Translations under genes and position numbers: made by a program
Source: Spirosoma lacussanchae
GTDB taxonomy: Bacteria; Bacteroidota; Bacteroidia; Cytophagales; Spirosomataceae
Length of the DNA stretch: 64,000 nucleotides
Reading direction: 5' to 3'
Assembly (NCBI RefSeq): GCF_005870035.1
Contig: NZ_SWJG01000002.1
Span: 1-64,000 of the forward strand
Shown: piece after piece, positions 1-7,729 of the stretch
Layout of the letters: every line of letters starts with the position of its first letter
Position numbering within the stretch: position 1 is the first letter of the stretch
The notes under the pieces: generated by a model
The model's database searches: none
What the model was told of the DNA's origin: nothing
What the model saw: the letters and a program-made list of their open reading frames with translations, nothing else

Positions 1-457
1 CCTCATTGGCCGCGTGTACGTCCGCTACCCAAAGTCGCCCCTGCGCATCAACCACCCACTGCCGCTTGCGCCCATTAACGGCCTTGTGGCCATCCATGCC
101 GCGTGCCACGCTGCCCATTGGGGCTAGCTTAACCGATTGTGAATCAATGCAAAGTAGCGAAGGTGACGCTTCCTGGCCAGCTCGGATTCGGTCGGCTTGA
201 TTCAAGGCAGCATTAAGTTTCTCAATGGTTCCATCCAGCTTCCAGCGGTGGAAGTAGTAGCAGATGGTCTGCCAGGGCAGGTGCTCGAATGGCAGATTGC
301 GCCATTGACAGCCCGTGCGGAGTTGCCAGAGCAGAGCGTTGACGATAGGGCGAAGATCATGTTTTCGTTTGCGCTGAAGCGGTAAAAAAGGCGAACCGGG
401 TCGCCGGAGCGATTGCATCCCACTGAGCGTCGGTCAGTGGCTTCTACTGTTTGGTCA
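1..457 (-). pseudogene. IS5-type transposase, decayed and cut by the window edge
   Basis: Reading leftwards, one frame gives LTDAQWDAIA and, after a shift, LPLQRKRKHDLRPIVNALLW, then CQWRNLP and a stretch ending WVVDAQGRLWVADVHAANE. This is the N-terminal DDE region of IS5-family (IS427-like) transposases. It is broken twice. The ATG at 457 is followed four codons later by TAG. A run of six T on the coding strand (about 395-400) moves the reading frame, and removing one T would restore it. IS427-group elements can use programmed frameshifting, so the T-run alone would not prove decay, but the early stop suggests an inactive copy. The C-terminal part lies outside the window. The element end may lie near 511-525 (ttcccaaacaacttc), a guess from the usual look of such ends. 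Confidence 0.75.
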
Positions 458-996
458 TTGCTTTGCATCCTGGTCGATACAAAAATGGCCCGACGCTCAG
501 CCTTTAACAATTCCCAAACAACTTCTAAAGAGCAGTTGGTAGAACACTATTTTGTCAAAAGGGATCAATACTAATCCTTTCTTTTTTACAGTCCGTAAAA
601 ACGGACTGTCGGTTCTACCTGGCATTTTTTTCAAAACGGCACTGGGTACTGAAAAAATTGTGCTTTTATGCAGTCATTCAGGGGGTTAAGACACCGAATT
701 CATAGCCAGAAAACCGCCACTTATCACCAGGTAAACAACATAACTAGCGTGTTTCAAGAGATTGGAATAAGACCGTCTGGTGTAGTAACAGGCTTACTGT
801 CCTATACTTACTTTTATTTTGAAAGAGCAAAAACAAATTGTCAGTAGAAAGCAAAACCACCTTTCTGTACAGTCGAAGGTTCAGCACTGAGGTCTCCTTA
901 AAAGAACTCCTCCTAAACCACAGGAGCAAACGTACAATGAACTTCTCGGCAAACTAATTTGGACTTTTCAGCAAAACCTTGCCCCGGAGCGTACGC
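458..996. other. Gene-free stretch with one small perfect hairpin
   Basis: No convincing coding frame is seen between the transposase remnant and the reductase. The only clear structure is a perfect 9-base inverted repeat at 588-596 and 601-609 (acagtccgt / acggactgt) with an AAAA loop, preceded by six T. It lacks a T-tail after the stem on either strand, so it is not a normal intrinsic terminator. It could be an operator or debris from the neighbouring insertion sequence. Confidence 0.4.
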
Positions 997-1004
997 TAAC
1001 TTTG
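997..1004 (+). promoter_or_regulatory. Candidate Bacteroidota -7 element
   Basis: The octamer taactttg matches the Bacteroidota sigma-A -7 consensus TAnnTTTG and ends 20 bases before the ATG of the reductase at 1025. No TTG lies at the usual spacing (19-21 bases) upstream, so the match is partial. Confidence 0.3.
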
Positions 1005-1024
1005 CTTCATAAACAATTACAACT

Positions 1025-1833
1025 ATGGCAAAGACAGTTTTGATTACAGGGCTTCGGCAGGAATTGGCAAAGCAACGGCTATTTTACTCGCCCAGAACGG
1101 GTACAACGTCTACGGGGCGGCACGCAGAACCGAGAAAATGCACGATCTCAGCAGTTACGGCATCAAGCCAATTGCATTGGACGTAACTGCTGAGGAAAGC
1201 ATCGTTAACTGTGTGCAACAAATTACCAAAGAGGCCGGAACAATTGATATTCTGGTCAATAACGCCGGCTTCGGTTCGAGTGGGGCGGTAGAAGATCTAT
1301 CCATTGAGGATGCCCGTTATCAGTTAGATGTTAATTTGTTTGGGGCCATGCGGTTGACTCAATTGGTTTTACCAGCAATGCGGGCTAATAAATGGGGCAA
1401 AATTGTAAATATTTCGTCCATAGGCGGCAAAGTTGCCTTTCCGCTGGCCGGTTGGTATCATGCCAGTAAGTTTGCCTTGGAGGCATTAAGTGACAGCTTA
1501 TGCATGGAAGTAAACCAGTTCGGAATTGACGTCATTGTTATTGAACCGGGTGGAATCAAGTCCGAGTGGGCTGACATTTCCAATGAAAAAATGACCGCTG
1601 TCTCAGGACATACAGCCTACAAAGACATGGTGGCCTCCACACAGAAAGCCACCACGAACCTGGCTCTCCCGGAACCAATCGTTATTGCAAAATTGATCAA
1701 AGAAGGCATTGAAGCGAAACGACCTAGAACGCGATATGTCGGCGGCTATGGCGCAAAACCAATCCTTTTTCTGCGGAAAATTTTGCCAGATACCTTGTTT
1801 CAAAAGGTAATCTTGAGTCAAACAAAAGGCTAA
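1025..1833 (+). pseudogene. Classical SDR-family oxidoreductase with a 1-base frameshift
   Basis: The protein would be about 269 residues: a short-chain dehydrogenase/reductase using NAD(P)H. The ATG at 1025 reads MAKTVLIT and then loses frame at 1049-1051. Adding one base after ACAGG gives ITGASAGIGKATAILLAQNG, the standard TGxxxGIG cofactor motif, and joins to the long frame containing ILVNNAGFGS (NNAG), NISSIGGK (catalytic Ser) and the YHASK catalytic Tyr/Lys. Without the repair, translation could only start at 1138, giving a protein lacking the cofactor-binding glycines. The missing base falls in a G run, so a homopolymer sequencing error is as likely as a real mutation. The AraC gene at 1846 follows 12 bases later, suggesting one operon. 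The substrate is unknown. Confidence 0.85.
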
Positions 1834-1845
1834 TTCCCGACGGCT

Positions 1846-2682
1846 ATGCAACAGCAACCCCAGCAACATATCGTCTTGTACGCCTGTACAAAAGATGAAT
1901 TCGGCCATGACCCTTTTGTATCCGAGCATTGGCTGGTACTGATTGTTTCGGGGAGCTCAGAATTGTTTTCGCAGCAGGGCATTGTTTCACATCCCGCAGG
2001 GACACTGGGCTTGATCCGGAAAAATCAGTTGGTAAAAGCGGTGAAGAAGGTGGGCGATACCCACACGTTTTCTTCCATCAGCATTTGTTTGGATCAAAAA
2101 ACGCTACAGAAATTCAGCGCAGATTATGGCGTTGTGTCAGACAGTCCGTACGTTGGCGAATTGAATGTGATCATGGACGTAGATCCAGTTATGAAAAGCT
2201 ACTTCGATTCGCTAATGCCCTACTTTGCGCAGCCCGAAAAACTGACTCCGGCCCTTGCGCACATAAAAACAATGGAGGCCATCGAGTTATTATTACGTAA
2301 GGCTTCGCTGAAAAATTTTTTATTCGATTTCAGCGAACCGCATAAGCTGTACCTAGAAGCGTATATGAATCGGCATTTTTCATACAACGTACCCCTGGCC
2401 CAATTTGCGAAACTGACTGGCCGGAGTCTTTCGGCGTTCAAACGCGACTTCGCGGTCATCTTTCGATCAACCCCTGAGCGATGGCTGCAAAAAAAGAAGC
2501 TGGAAATGGCTTACTTTCTCATTGCCCAGAAAAAGAGAAAGCCATCCGACGTTTATTTAGAAACCGGCTTTGAAAACCTGTCTCATTTTTCCATCGCATT
2601 TAAGAAACAGTATGGTGTAAATCCCTCCGTATTATTACGCAACAACAGCTCGCCGTCTTCCATCGAATGCCCTCAAGACTGA
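1846..2682 (+). CDS. AraC-family transcriptional regulator
   Basis: This 278-residue protein has an N-terminal ligand-binding-type half and a C-terminal pair of helix-turn-helix motifs of the AraC/XylS family at roughly residues 165-265. The first helix pair lies near LAQFAKLTGRSLSAFKRDF, and the second contains KPSDVYLETGFENLSHFS, the signature of the second helix-turn-helix. It follows the SDR gene by 12 bases on the same strand and may control it. It closely resembles, in length and motifs, the regulator at 2807-3616, which is transcribed toward it. The inducer is unknown. Confidence 0.9.
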   Translation: MQQQPQQHIVLYACTKDEFGHDPFVSEHWLVLIVSGSSELFSQQGIVSHPAGTLGLIRKNQLVKAVKKVGDTHTFSSISICLDQKTLQKFSADYGVVSDSPYVGELNVIMDVDPVMKSYFDSLMPYFAQPEKLTPALAHIKTMEAIELLLRKASLKNFLFDFSEPHKLYLEAYMNRHFSYNVPLAQFAKLTGRSLSAFKRDFAVIFRSTPERWLQKKKLEMAYFLIAQKKRKPSDVYLETGFENLSHFSIAFKKQYGVNPSVLLRNNSSPSSIECPQD

Positions 2683-2806
2683 CTAACTAGCCAACGCATG
2701 TAAAATTTCCCAATACTCTTTTGCTCAGAACGCGTCACGTTTGTTCGCCACTACAATGACGACAAATCGCTATTGAGAAGGTCATTTGCAACGAGCTGGT
2801 TATAAA

Positions 2807-3616
2807 CTATCTGCTGCCTTGTGCCTTGCTGCTTGTCGCCACTTCAGAAGGCGTTTTTCCGAAGGTCTTTTTAAAAACAAAGGAGAAATGAGACAAGTCT
2901 TCGAAACCGACTTCCAGATAGACGGTGCTTGGTTTCTGATGTTGGCTGCTGAGCTGGAAATAAGCCTCGTCCAATCGTTTCTTCAGCAGCCAGCTTCCGG
3001 GTGTCATGCCAAAGGTTCTTTTGAAATCCCGTTTGAACAATGAAACGCTTCGTCCGGTCAGAAAGGCAAATCGCTCCAGACTGATATCGAACCGAAAATT
3101 TTGCTGCATGTACTCTTCTAAATCAATTTTGTGGGGGACGCTAAAATTGAAAAAGATCGACGCCAATTCGGGTTGTGACCTTAACAGAATCAGCAAAAGT
3201 TCTTCCCGTTTAATATCGGCAAACGTTTGGTCCAGCTCTGAATCGCTGGAGTAATACGGCTCCAGCGATTGAATATACTGCTTAATGAATGGATTCGGGT
3301 TGACAAACAGGAAGGAATCGCCGTAGGTTGAGGGGCCTGACGGGTAAGCATGTCGTTCGATAAAGCGTTTCAAGAATGGCTCGTCCAACGTAATGATGAT
3401 CTTAATAAACTGATCATCATCCTTGAACTTGGTATAGCGAATCAAATGATTTTTTCGGGCAATAAAGCAATCGCCTGATTGCATACCATACTGTTTTTTG
3501 CCGTCATACGCTTTCATCGATCCCTTCAGCAGGAACATAAAATAATGGTCTGAAATAAACTGCTCTGGTGAAAGTTCAGGTCCTAAATGACAGGAATGGA
3601 TTTGATAGGTAGTCAT
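2807..3616 (-). CDS. AraC-family transcriptional regulator, paralogue of the one at 1846
   Basis: This 269-residue protein has the same layout as the 1846 gene. Shared landmarks include FxFSxPHK before the DNA-binding half, LAxLTGRSxSxFKRDF in the first helix-turn-helix and KPSxVYLExGFExLSHFS in the second, followed by FKKxxGxxPS. The N-terminal half (PEQFISDHYFMFLLKGSMKA, then SGDCFIARKNHLIRY) looks like a cupin-type sensor domain. It lies downstream of a reductase gene (start 4608) with a 29-base gap on the same strand, mirroring the SDR-AraC pair on the opposite strand. It is convergent with the 1846 gene, with 124 bases between the stop codons. Confidence 0.9.
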   Translation of the reverse strand: MTTYQIHSCHLGPELSPEQFISDHYFMFLLKGSMKAYDGKKQYGMQSGDCFIARKNHLIRYTKFKDDDQFIKIIITLDEPFLKRFIERHAYPSGPSTYGDSFLFVNPNPFIKQYIQSLEPYYSSDSELDQTFADIKREELLLILLRSQPELASIFFNFSVPHKIDLEEYMQQNFRFDISLERFAFLTGRSVSLFKRDFKRTFGMTPGSWLLKKRLDEAYFQLSSQHQKPSTVYLEVGFEDLSHFSFVFKKTFGKTPSEVATSSKAQGSR

Positions 3617-3645
3617 TTTTTGAAGTCTGACAATAGCCCATAAAG

Positions 3646-4608
3646 TTACGCTGGAATCTCACTATCCAGGCTGGCCAAAATAGCCTCTTCTTTGCTTCGT
3701 GGGTACCTGTCTAACATGTCTTTCGCTTTTTGATTAGACATGTTTATGTAATAGGTTGAATCAATAGGCTTCAACTCAGCTATCATCCCGGCTTTTTGGG
3801 TACGTTCTTTTTTGATAAGCTGGGCCACGTCATAAAAACTAACCACACTATCTGAGGTAGCCAGAAAGCGCTGGCCTTTGGCTTCGGGTAGTACCATTGC
3901 TTTGATATGAATATCGGCTACATCACGTACGTCAACCACGCCAAAGGTAAATTGGGGGCTTTCGGTAACCGTACCGTCAACGAGTGCTTTAATCACGCCC
4001 TCATACGAAGCCGGAAAAATCCCGCCAATAATGGGACCAAAAATGCCTACCGGATTGATCACCGTCAGTTCTAACCCCTCTCCCTGATCCCGAATAAAAT
4101 TCCAGGCCGCTTTTTCTGCTATCGTTTTGGACCTGATGTAGGCTTGAACCTGGGCGTTTTCGTCAGTCCAGTCGTTCTCCGTAAATGTATGCCCGCTGGG
4201 ATCGATACTGTAGCCAATCGCAGCAAACGAAGAGGTCATCACCACCCGTTTGACGTCCGCTTTCCGGGCCGCTTTCAAGACCCTCAGCGAACCATCACGA
4301 GCCGGTATGATGAGTTCGTTCTCGTCTTCAGGCGGCACTAATGGAAAGGGAGAGGCTACGTGCAACACATAGGTGCATCCCCGGGCCGCATCCTCCCAAC
4401 CCTCATCGGCGGTCAGGTCGGCTTCCACATAAGACAATTGGTCCAGATCGACGATGCCGGATTCATTCAGAGCCTGAACGATAGCCTCTTTTTTAGCCAA
4501 CGAACGGACGGTCGTTTTGACAGTGTAGCCTTTTTGGAGCAGTCTCAAAATTGTGTGAACCCCCACGAATCCGGTGCCCCCGGTTACCAATACGGTTTGA
4601 TTAGTCAT
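3646..4608 (-). CDS. Extended-SDR NAD(P)-dependent aldehyde/dihydroflavonol reductase-like protein
   Basis: This 320-residue protein begins MTNQTVLVTGGTGFVGVHT, with the TGGxGFxG Rossmann motif of the extended short-chain dehydrogenases. YVLHVASPFP, VVMTSSFAAIGY and YIRSKTIAEKAAW (the catalytic Tyr-x-x-x-Lys, here YIRSK) are typical of dihydroflavonol-4-reductase-like and methylglyoxal/aldehyde reductases. I start at the ATG at 4608. The longer frame to 4635 begins with TTG and adds residues the family does not have. The gene lies upstream of, and probably co-transcribed with, the AraC gene at 2807. A 17-base direct repeat sits 53-92 bases upstream of the start. The substrate cannot be read from sequence. 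Confidence 0.88.
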   Translation of the reverse strand: MTNQTVLVTGGTGFVGVHTILRLLQKGYTVKTTVRSLAKKEAIVQALNESGIVDLDQLSYVEADLTADEGWEDAARGCTYVLHVASPFPLVPPEDENELIIPARDGSLRVLKAARKADVKRVVMTSSFAAIGYSIDPSGHTFTENDWTDENAQVQAYIRSKTIAEKAAWNFIRDQGEGLELTVINPVGIFGPIIGGIFPASYEGVIKALVDGTVTESPQFTFGVVDVRDVADIHIKAMVLPEAKGQRFLATSDSVVSFYDVAQLIKKERTQKAGMIAELKPIDSTYYINMSNQKAKDMLDRYPRSKEEAILASLDSEIPA

Positions 4609-4660
4609 TGTCTCCTGTTTTAAATACAGGGGCAAAATTGGGAGGTAAAGCAGCGGGGAG

Positions 4661-4700
4661 GTTTGTTGTGAAGGTCACATTTTGTTTGTTGTGAAGGTCA
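4661..4700. repeat. Two perfect 17-base direct repeats, candidate operator
   Basis: The sequence gtttgttgtgaaggtca occurs at 4661-4677 and again, exactly, at 4684-4700, a period of 23 bases or about two helical turns. It lies 53-92 bases upstream of the reductase start at 4608. AraC-family proteins often bind direct repeats spaced about two turns apart on one face of the helix, so this is a plausible binding site for one of the two neighbouring AraC regulators. Confidence 0.6.
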
Positions 4701-4863
4701 ATAGATCGTTCAAACAATCATTTAACAGAGTAGGTGTGTTTGTTATTCGTTATTTTCTGTAGCTATTCGACGCCTGAAGTATGTTCGTGTGACGAAAAAC
4801 TGTATCGATCTATTAGTATACTAACTGTTTTGTTTGATAAGCAGGCGCATTAATTCCTATTTA

Positions 4864-4891
4864 TCTCACGTTGGGGAGTGATTTGTAAGAC
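4864..4891. repeat. Dispersed intergenic element, copy A
   Basis: This short imperfect element begins tctcacgt and ends gagtgatttgtaagac. It resembles the stretch at 21279-21304 (ending gagtgattcgtgagac) and, more loosely, 19642-19667 and 11269-11290. The ends tend to pair (TCTCA with TGAGA-like). Apart from this and the repeat at 4661-4700, the gap 4609-5018 shows no gene. Confidence 0.35.
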
Positions 4892-5018
4892 AAACCAACT
4901 AAAGCCTACCACGGATGATGGTATTGCCGGCAAAAGCATTCCGTTCAGGCATGAATTGGTTATGACCAGCATCTGAGTGGGTAGAGGGTAGGGCTATTCG
5001 CTCACCTCGCCACCCTCA

Positions 5019-6335
5019 CTACCCACTAGCTCCCTGGTCGGCTTTACCCGCTTGTTCCGATTTCGTCTGGTCAGTCAGCAGTCGAATCCGAATCAGCGTG
5101 CCACGACCAGGTGTCGTTTCGATATCCATACCGGCCTTGAGCAACTGGCTCAGTCGCTTCACCACAAACAAGCCGATCCCCTCACTATGGGCTTGACGCG
5201 TTGTCGTTGTTCCTTGGCCCGCCTGCGTGGCCGGGACACGTTCCGAGGCATAATCAGCCAGGCTTTCTGATTGATGAACGCGGGTCGGCTCCGGGTGTGG
5301 CTTTAGCTGCTCGGCCAGCAGCGCCACCGGCCCCTCACGTAAACCGGAACCCGTATCCTGCACACTGACGAGCCAGCGCGTATCGTTTTCCGCAGCCCAT
5401 GACACATTGATCCAGCCATTGGTCGAGTAGTTCAGGGCGTTGATCAGCAAGTTTTGAACCATATGTTGCACTTTGGCGGGGTCACTTTTCACCAGCAGCT
5501 GATCAGGACCATTTGCCCTAAGCACTATATGGCGCTCATTGGCCAAACCCTGGGCTCCTTTTACCAGGTCCCGTACCAACTGGGCAGCATCAAAGGCTTT
5601 GATGGTCAACGGGTCCTGGTCAGCCTCCAGACGAGCATAATTAGTCAGTTGTTCCAGCAGCGATACCGCCTTACCCACGTTACGGCTCAACATATCCAGA
5701 AATTGCTGGCGTTCCCCCTCCTTGAGGGGCATCTTGAGCAAACTGGCTGCTCCGGAGACCAAGCCGAAGTTGCCCCGTAGATCATGAGTCATTTCGCGGA
5801 GGTGTTCACTGCGTCGGTGGGTTAGCTGCTGGAGGTGGTCCAGCGCCAGTTGCAGGCTTTGGGCCTGCTCAGCGGCACTAGTTTGGCGTAAGCTGTCGTA
5901 GTAGATAATACTGCCGGCGTTGACTTCGGTAGCCAGACGAACCAGGTGCTGATTGACGAGGGCAATCACCGAAGCGGGTGTGTCGGGATAAAGCTGCAGA
6001 TACTGATAGATTTCCTCCGTCAGGGTGAGGTAAAAGTGATTCAACTCCTGGAGCAGCTCCTGAAAGGAATAGCCGCGTTGCCAGCGGTGTAGCCCATGCT
6101 GACCCGCCAGCTCTACGGGGTCGGTTTTGACCTCTTGTTCCAGCAGTCGCTGAGCCAGAATGTCAAGTAGAACCGGCATCTGATCATTGAATTCTTCGCG
6201 TGAAAAGCTCGTGCGGGTGAGTAAGTCGATATCGACCGAACACCGGGTCCGCCATGTGGTAAGAATAGCTTCGCGCCGGGCGTAGAGATAGTCGGTCAAT
6301 TGCCGCATGGGTGGGGGAGAAGATTTTTTAGCCAT
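5019..6335 (-). CDS. Sensor histidine kinase with RsbRD-like N-terminal domain
   Basis: This 438-residue protein probably starts at the ATG at 6335; longer frames begin at TTG and add a region of no clear family. Residues 1-150 form an all-helical domain (LTDYLYARREAILTTWR, then QHGLHRWQRGYSFQELLQEL) like the RsbRD/globin-related sensors in front of some kinases. The dimerisation helix carries the H-box LREMTHDLRGNFG, with His184. The ATPase domain has the N-box NLLINALNYS, DTGSGL, and SEGIGLFVVKRLSQLL. An insert of about 50 residues rich in Pro/Glu/Thr interrupts the ATP lid. It follows the multi-PAS hybrid kinase on the same strand with a 137-base gap and has no response regulator next to it. 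The signal is unknown. Confidence 0.85.
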   Translation of the reverse strand: MAKKSSPPPMRQLTDYLYARREAILTTWRTRCSVDIDLLTRTSFSREEFNDQMPVLLDILAQRLLEQEVKTDPVELAGQHGLHRWQRGYSFQELLQELNHFYLTLTEEIYQYLQLYPDTPASVIALVNQHLVRLATEVNAGSIIYYDSLRQTSAAEQAQSLQLALDHLQQLTHRRSEHLREMTHDLRGNFGLVSGAASLLKMPLKEGERQQFLDMLSRNVGKAVSLLEQLTNYARLEADQDPLTIKAFDAAQLVRDLVKGAQGLANERHIVLRANGPDQLLVKSDPAKVQHMVQNLLINALNYSTNGWINVSWAAENDTRWLVSVQDTGSGLREGPVALLAEQLKPHPEPTRVHQSESLADYASERVPATQAGQGTTTTRQAHSEGIGLFVVKRLSQLLKAGMDIETTPGRGTLIRIRLLTDQTKSEQAGKADQGASG

Positions 6336-6472
6336 CGGATTGGTTCGCTTACGGAGTAAATACCCGTTTGAAAAGTTGGCCGGCCTATTTTTCACCTTTT
6401 TTATGGCCATCCTGAGTAGGAAGAGGTACGCGTAGGGGTTGGTGTGTGCTGGCAACGCCCCGCTACGTCCTA

Positions 6473-7729
6473 CTACCCCGATGGGGTCTTGCCCAGTAGG
6501 GCGGTGAGCAGGTTTGTCAGCTCGTCCACATCCACTGGCTTCACCAGATGCCCATCAAAGCCCGCTTCCCGGGTTCGCTGCCGATCTTCCTGCTGGCCGT
6601 AGCCCGTCAAGGCAATCACGGCCAAACCCTGGCCCCAGGCTTGCTCACGGATCAGCCGACACGTGGCATACCCATCCAGCTCCGGCATCCCAATATCCAG
6701 CAGAATAGCCGCTGGCTGTAAGCGTTCGGCGGCTTCCAGACCCGCCTGACCGCTGGTTCGGCTATAGGCTTCATACCCTTTCAGCTTGAGCAGCATGGTC
6801 ATCATCAGCGCTGCATCCGCGTTATCATCAATGACCAGAATACGGCTCGCTGCGGCTGAGTCTGTCGTCTGGGGAGCCGGCATTGGGCTGGACTCTGCAG
6901 CGGTGGTGAGCGTTGGTAAATGAACCGTGAAAGTGCTGCCTTTGCCCAGCCCTTCACTGTAAACGTCCACCCGTCCCCCATGCATCTCGACTAATTGCTT
7001 CACCAATGTCAGGCCCAGGCCTAAGCCGCCTTTTGAGCGAGCCACCGAGTTGTCCACCTGCACAAACAGCTCAAAGATGGCCGATTGCTGATCCTTCGCT
7101 AAACCGATGCCATTATCCCGCACCTGAAGAATGGCTTCCTGGTGTTGGTGAATGAGACTCACCCATACCTGGCCATCCTCACCGGTATAGCGCAGGCCAT
7201 TGGTCAGCAGATTAGCCACCACCTGGATCAGCCGGGTGGCATCTCCTTCCAGGTCAACCGGTGTGCTGGGCAAGTGGATATGAAGAACCTTTCCTTGCAG
7301 CTCAAACTCAGCGGCTATACTCTGCCGAGCCTGGCGAACCAACTCGACTAGATTGACCCGACTCTTTTTCAGCTCGATCTTACCCCGGCTGATGCGACTC
7401 ACATCCAGCAGGTCGTCCACCATGCGCACCAGATGAGCCGTCTGACGATTCATCATGGCCACCGTCGAATGGGTAGTCTCATCCCCGGCGGTGGTCAAGG
7501 TCAGGATGTTCAGACCGGATCGGATGGTGGCCATGGGATTACGCAGTTCGTGGGCCAGCATGGCCAGAAATTCGTCTTTTCGGCGATCCGCTAAGCGAAG
7601 CGCATCGTCGGCCCGTCGTCGCTCATCCACATCGAACATGACCCCACTCATACGAACTGGCTGACTATCCCGCTCTTCGGTGATGCGCCCGTAGCCGCTC
7701 ATCCAGCGTTGGGAACCGTCTTCCAGCAC
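6473..7729 (-). CDS. Hybrid histidine kinase, C-terminal part (HisKA, HATPase, receiver) after a frameshift
   Basis: This open frame holds the end of a PAS/PAC region (LEDGSQRWMSGYGRI), the phosphoacceptor helix KDEFLAMLAHELRNP (His60 in this frame), an ATPase domain (NLLTNGLRYT, DNGIGL, GGLGLGLTLVKQLV) and a receiver domain with Asp345 (ILLDIGMPELDGY) and KPVD. It overlaps the end of the 7699-10524 frame in a different phase. The true gene is almost certainly a single frame of about 1350 residues: adding one base at about 7771-7772 joins VHPHER to VIAERGVYDTEFCAVLEDGS, a continuous PAS domain. The ATG at 7729 is therefore unlikely to be a natural start. The missing base lies in a short C run on the plus strand. 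Confidence 0.85.
   Translation of the reverse strand: MLEDGSQRWMSGYGRITEERDSQPVRMSGVMFDVDERRRADDALRLADRRKDEFLAMLAHELRNPMATIRSGLNILTLTTAGDETTHSTVAMMNRQTAHLVRMVDDLLDVSRISRGKIELKKSRVNLVELVRQARQSIAAEFELQGKVLHIHLPSTPVDLEGDATRLIQVVANLLTNGLRYTGEDGQVWVSLIHQHQEAILQVRDNGIGLAKDQQSAIFELFVQVDNSVARSKGGLGLGLTLVKQLVEMHGGRVDVYSEGLGKGSTFTVHLPTLTTAAESSPMPAPQTTDSAAASRILVIDDNADAALMMTMLLKLKGYEAYSRTSGQAGLEAAERLQPAAILLDIGMPELDGYATCRLIREQAWGQGLAVIALTGYGQQEDRQRTREAGFDGHLVKPVDVDELTNLLTALLGKTPSG

Noticed and set aside
588..609. Hairpin as a transcription terminator
   Set aside because: No T-tail follows the stem on either strand and no gene ends close by.
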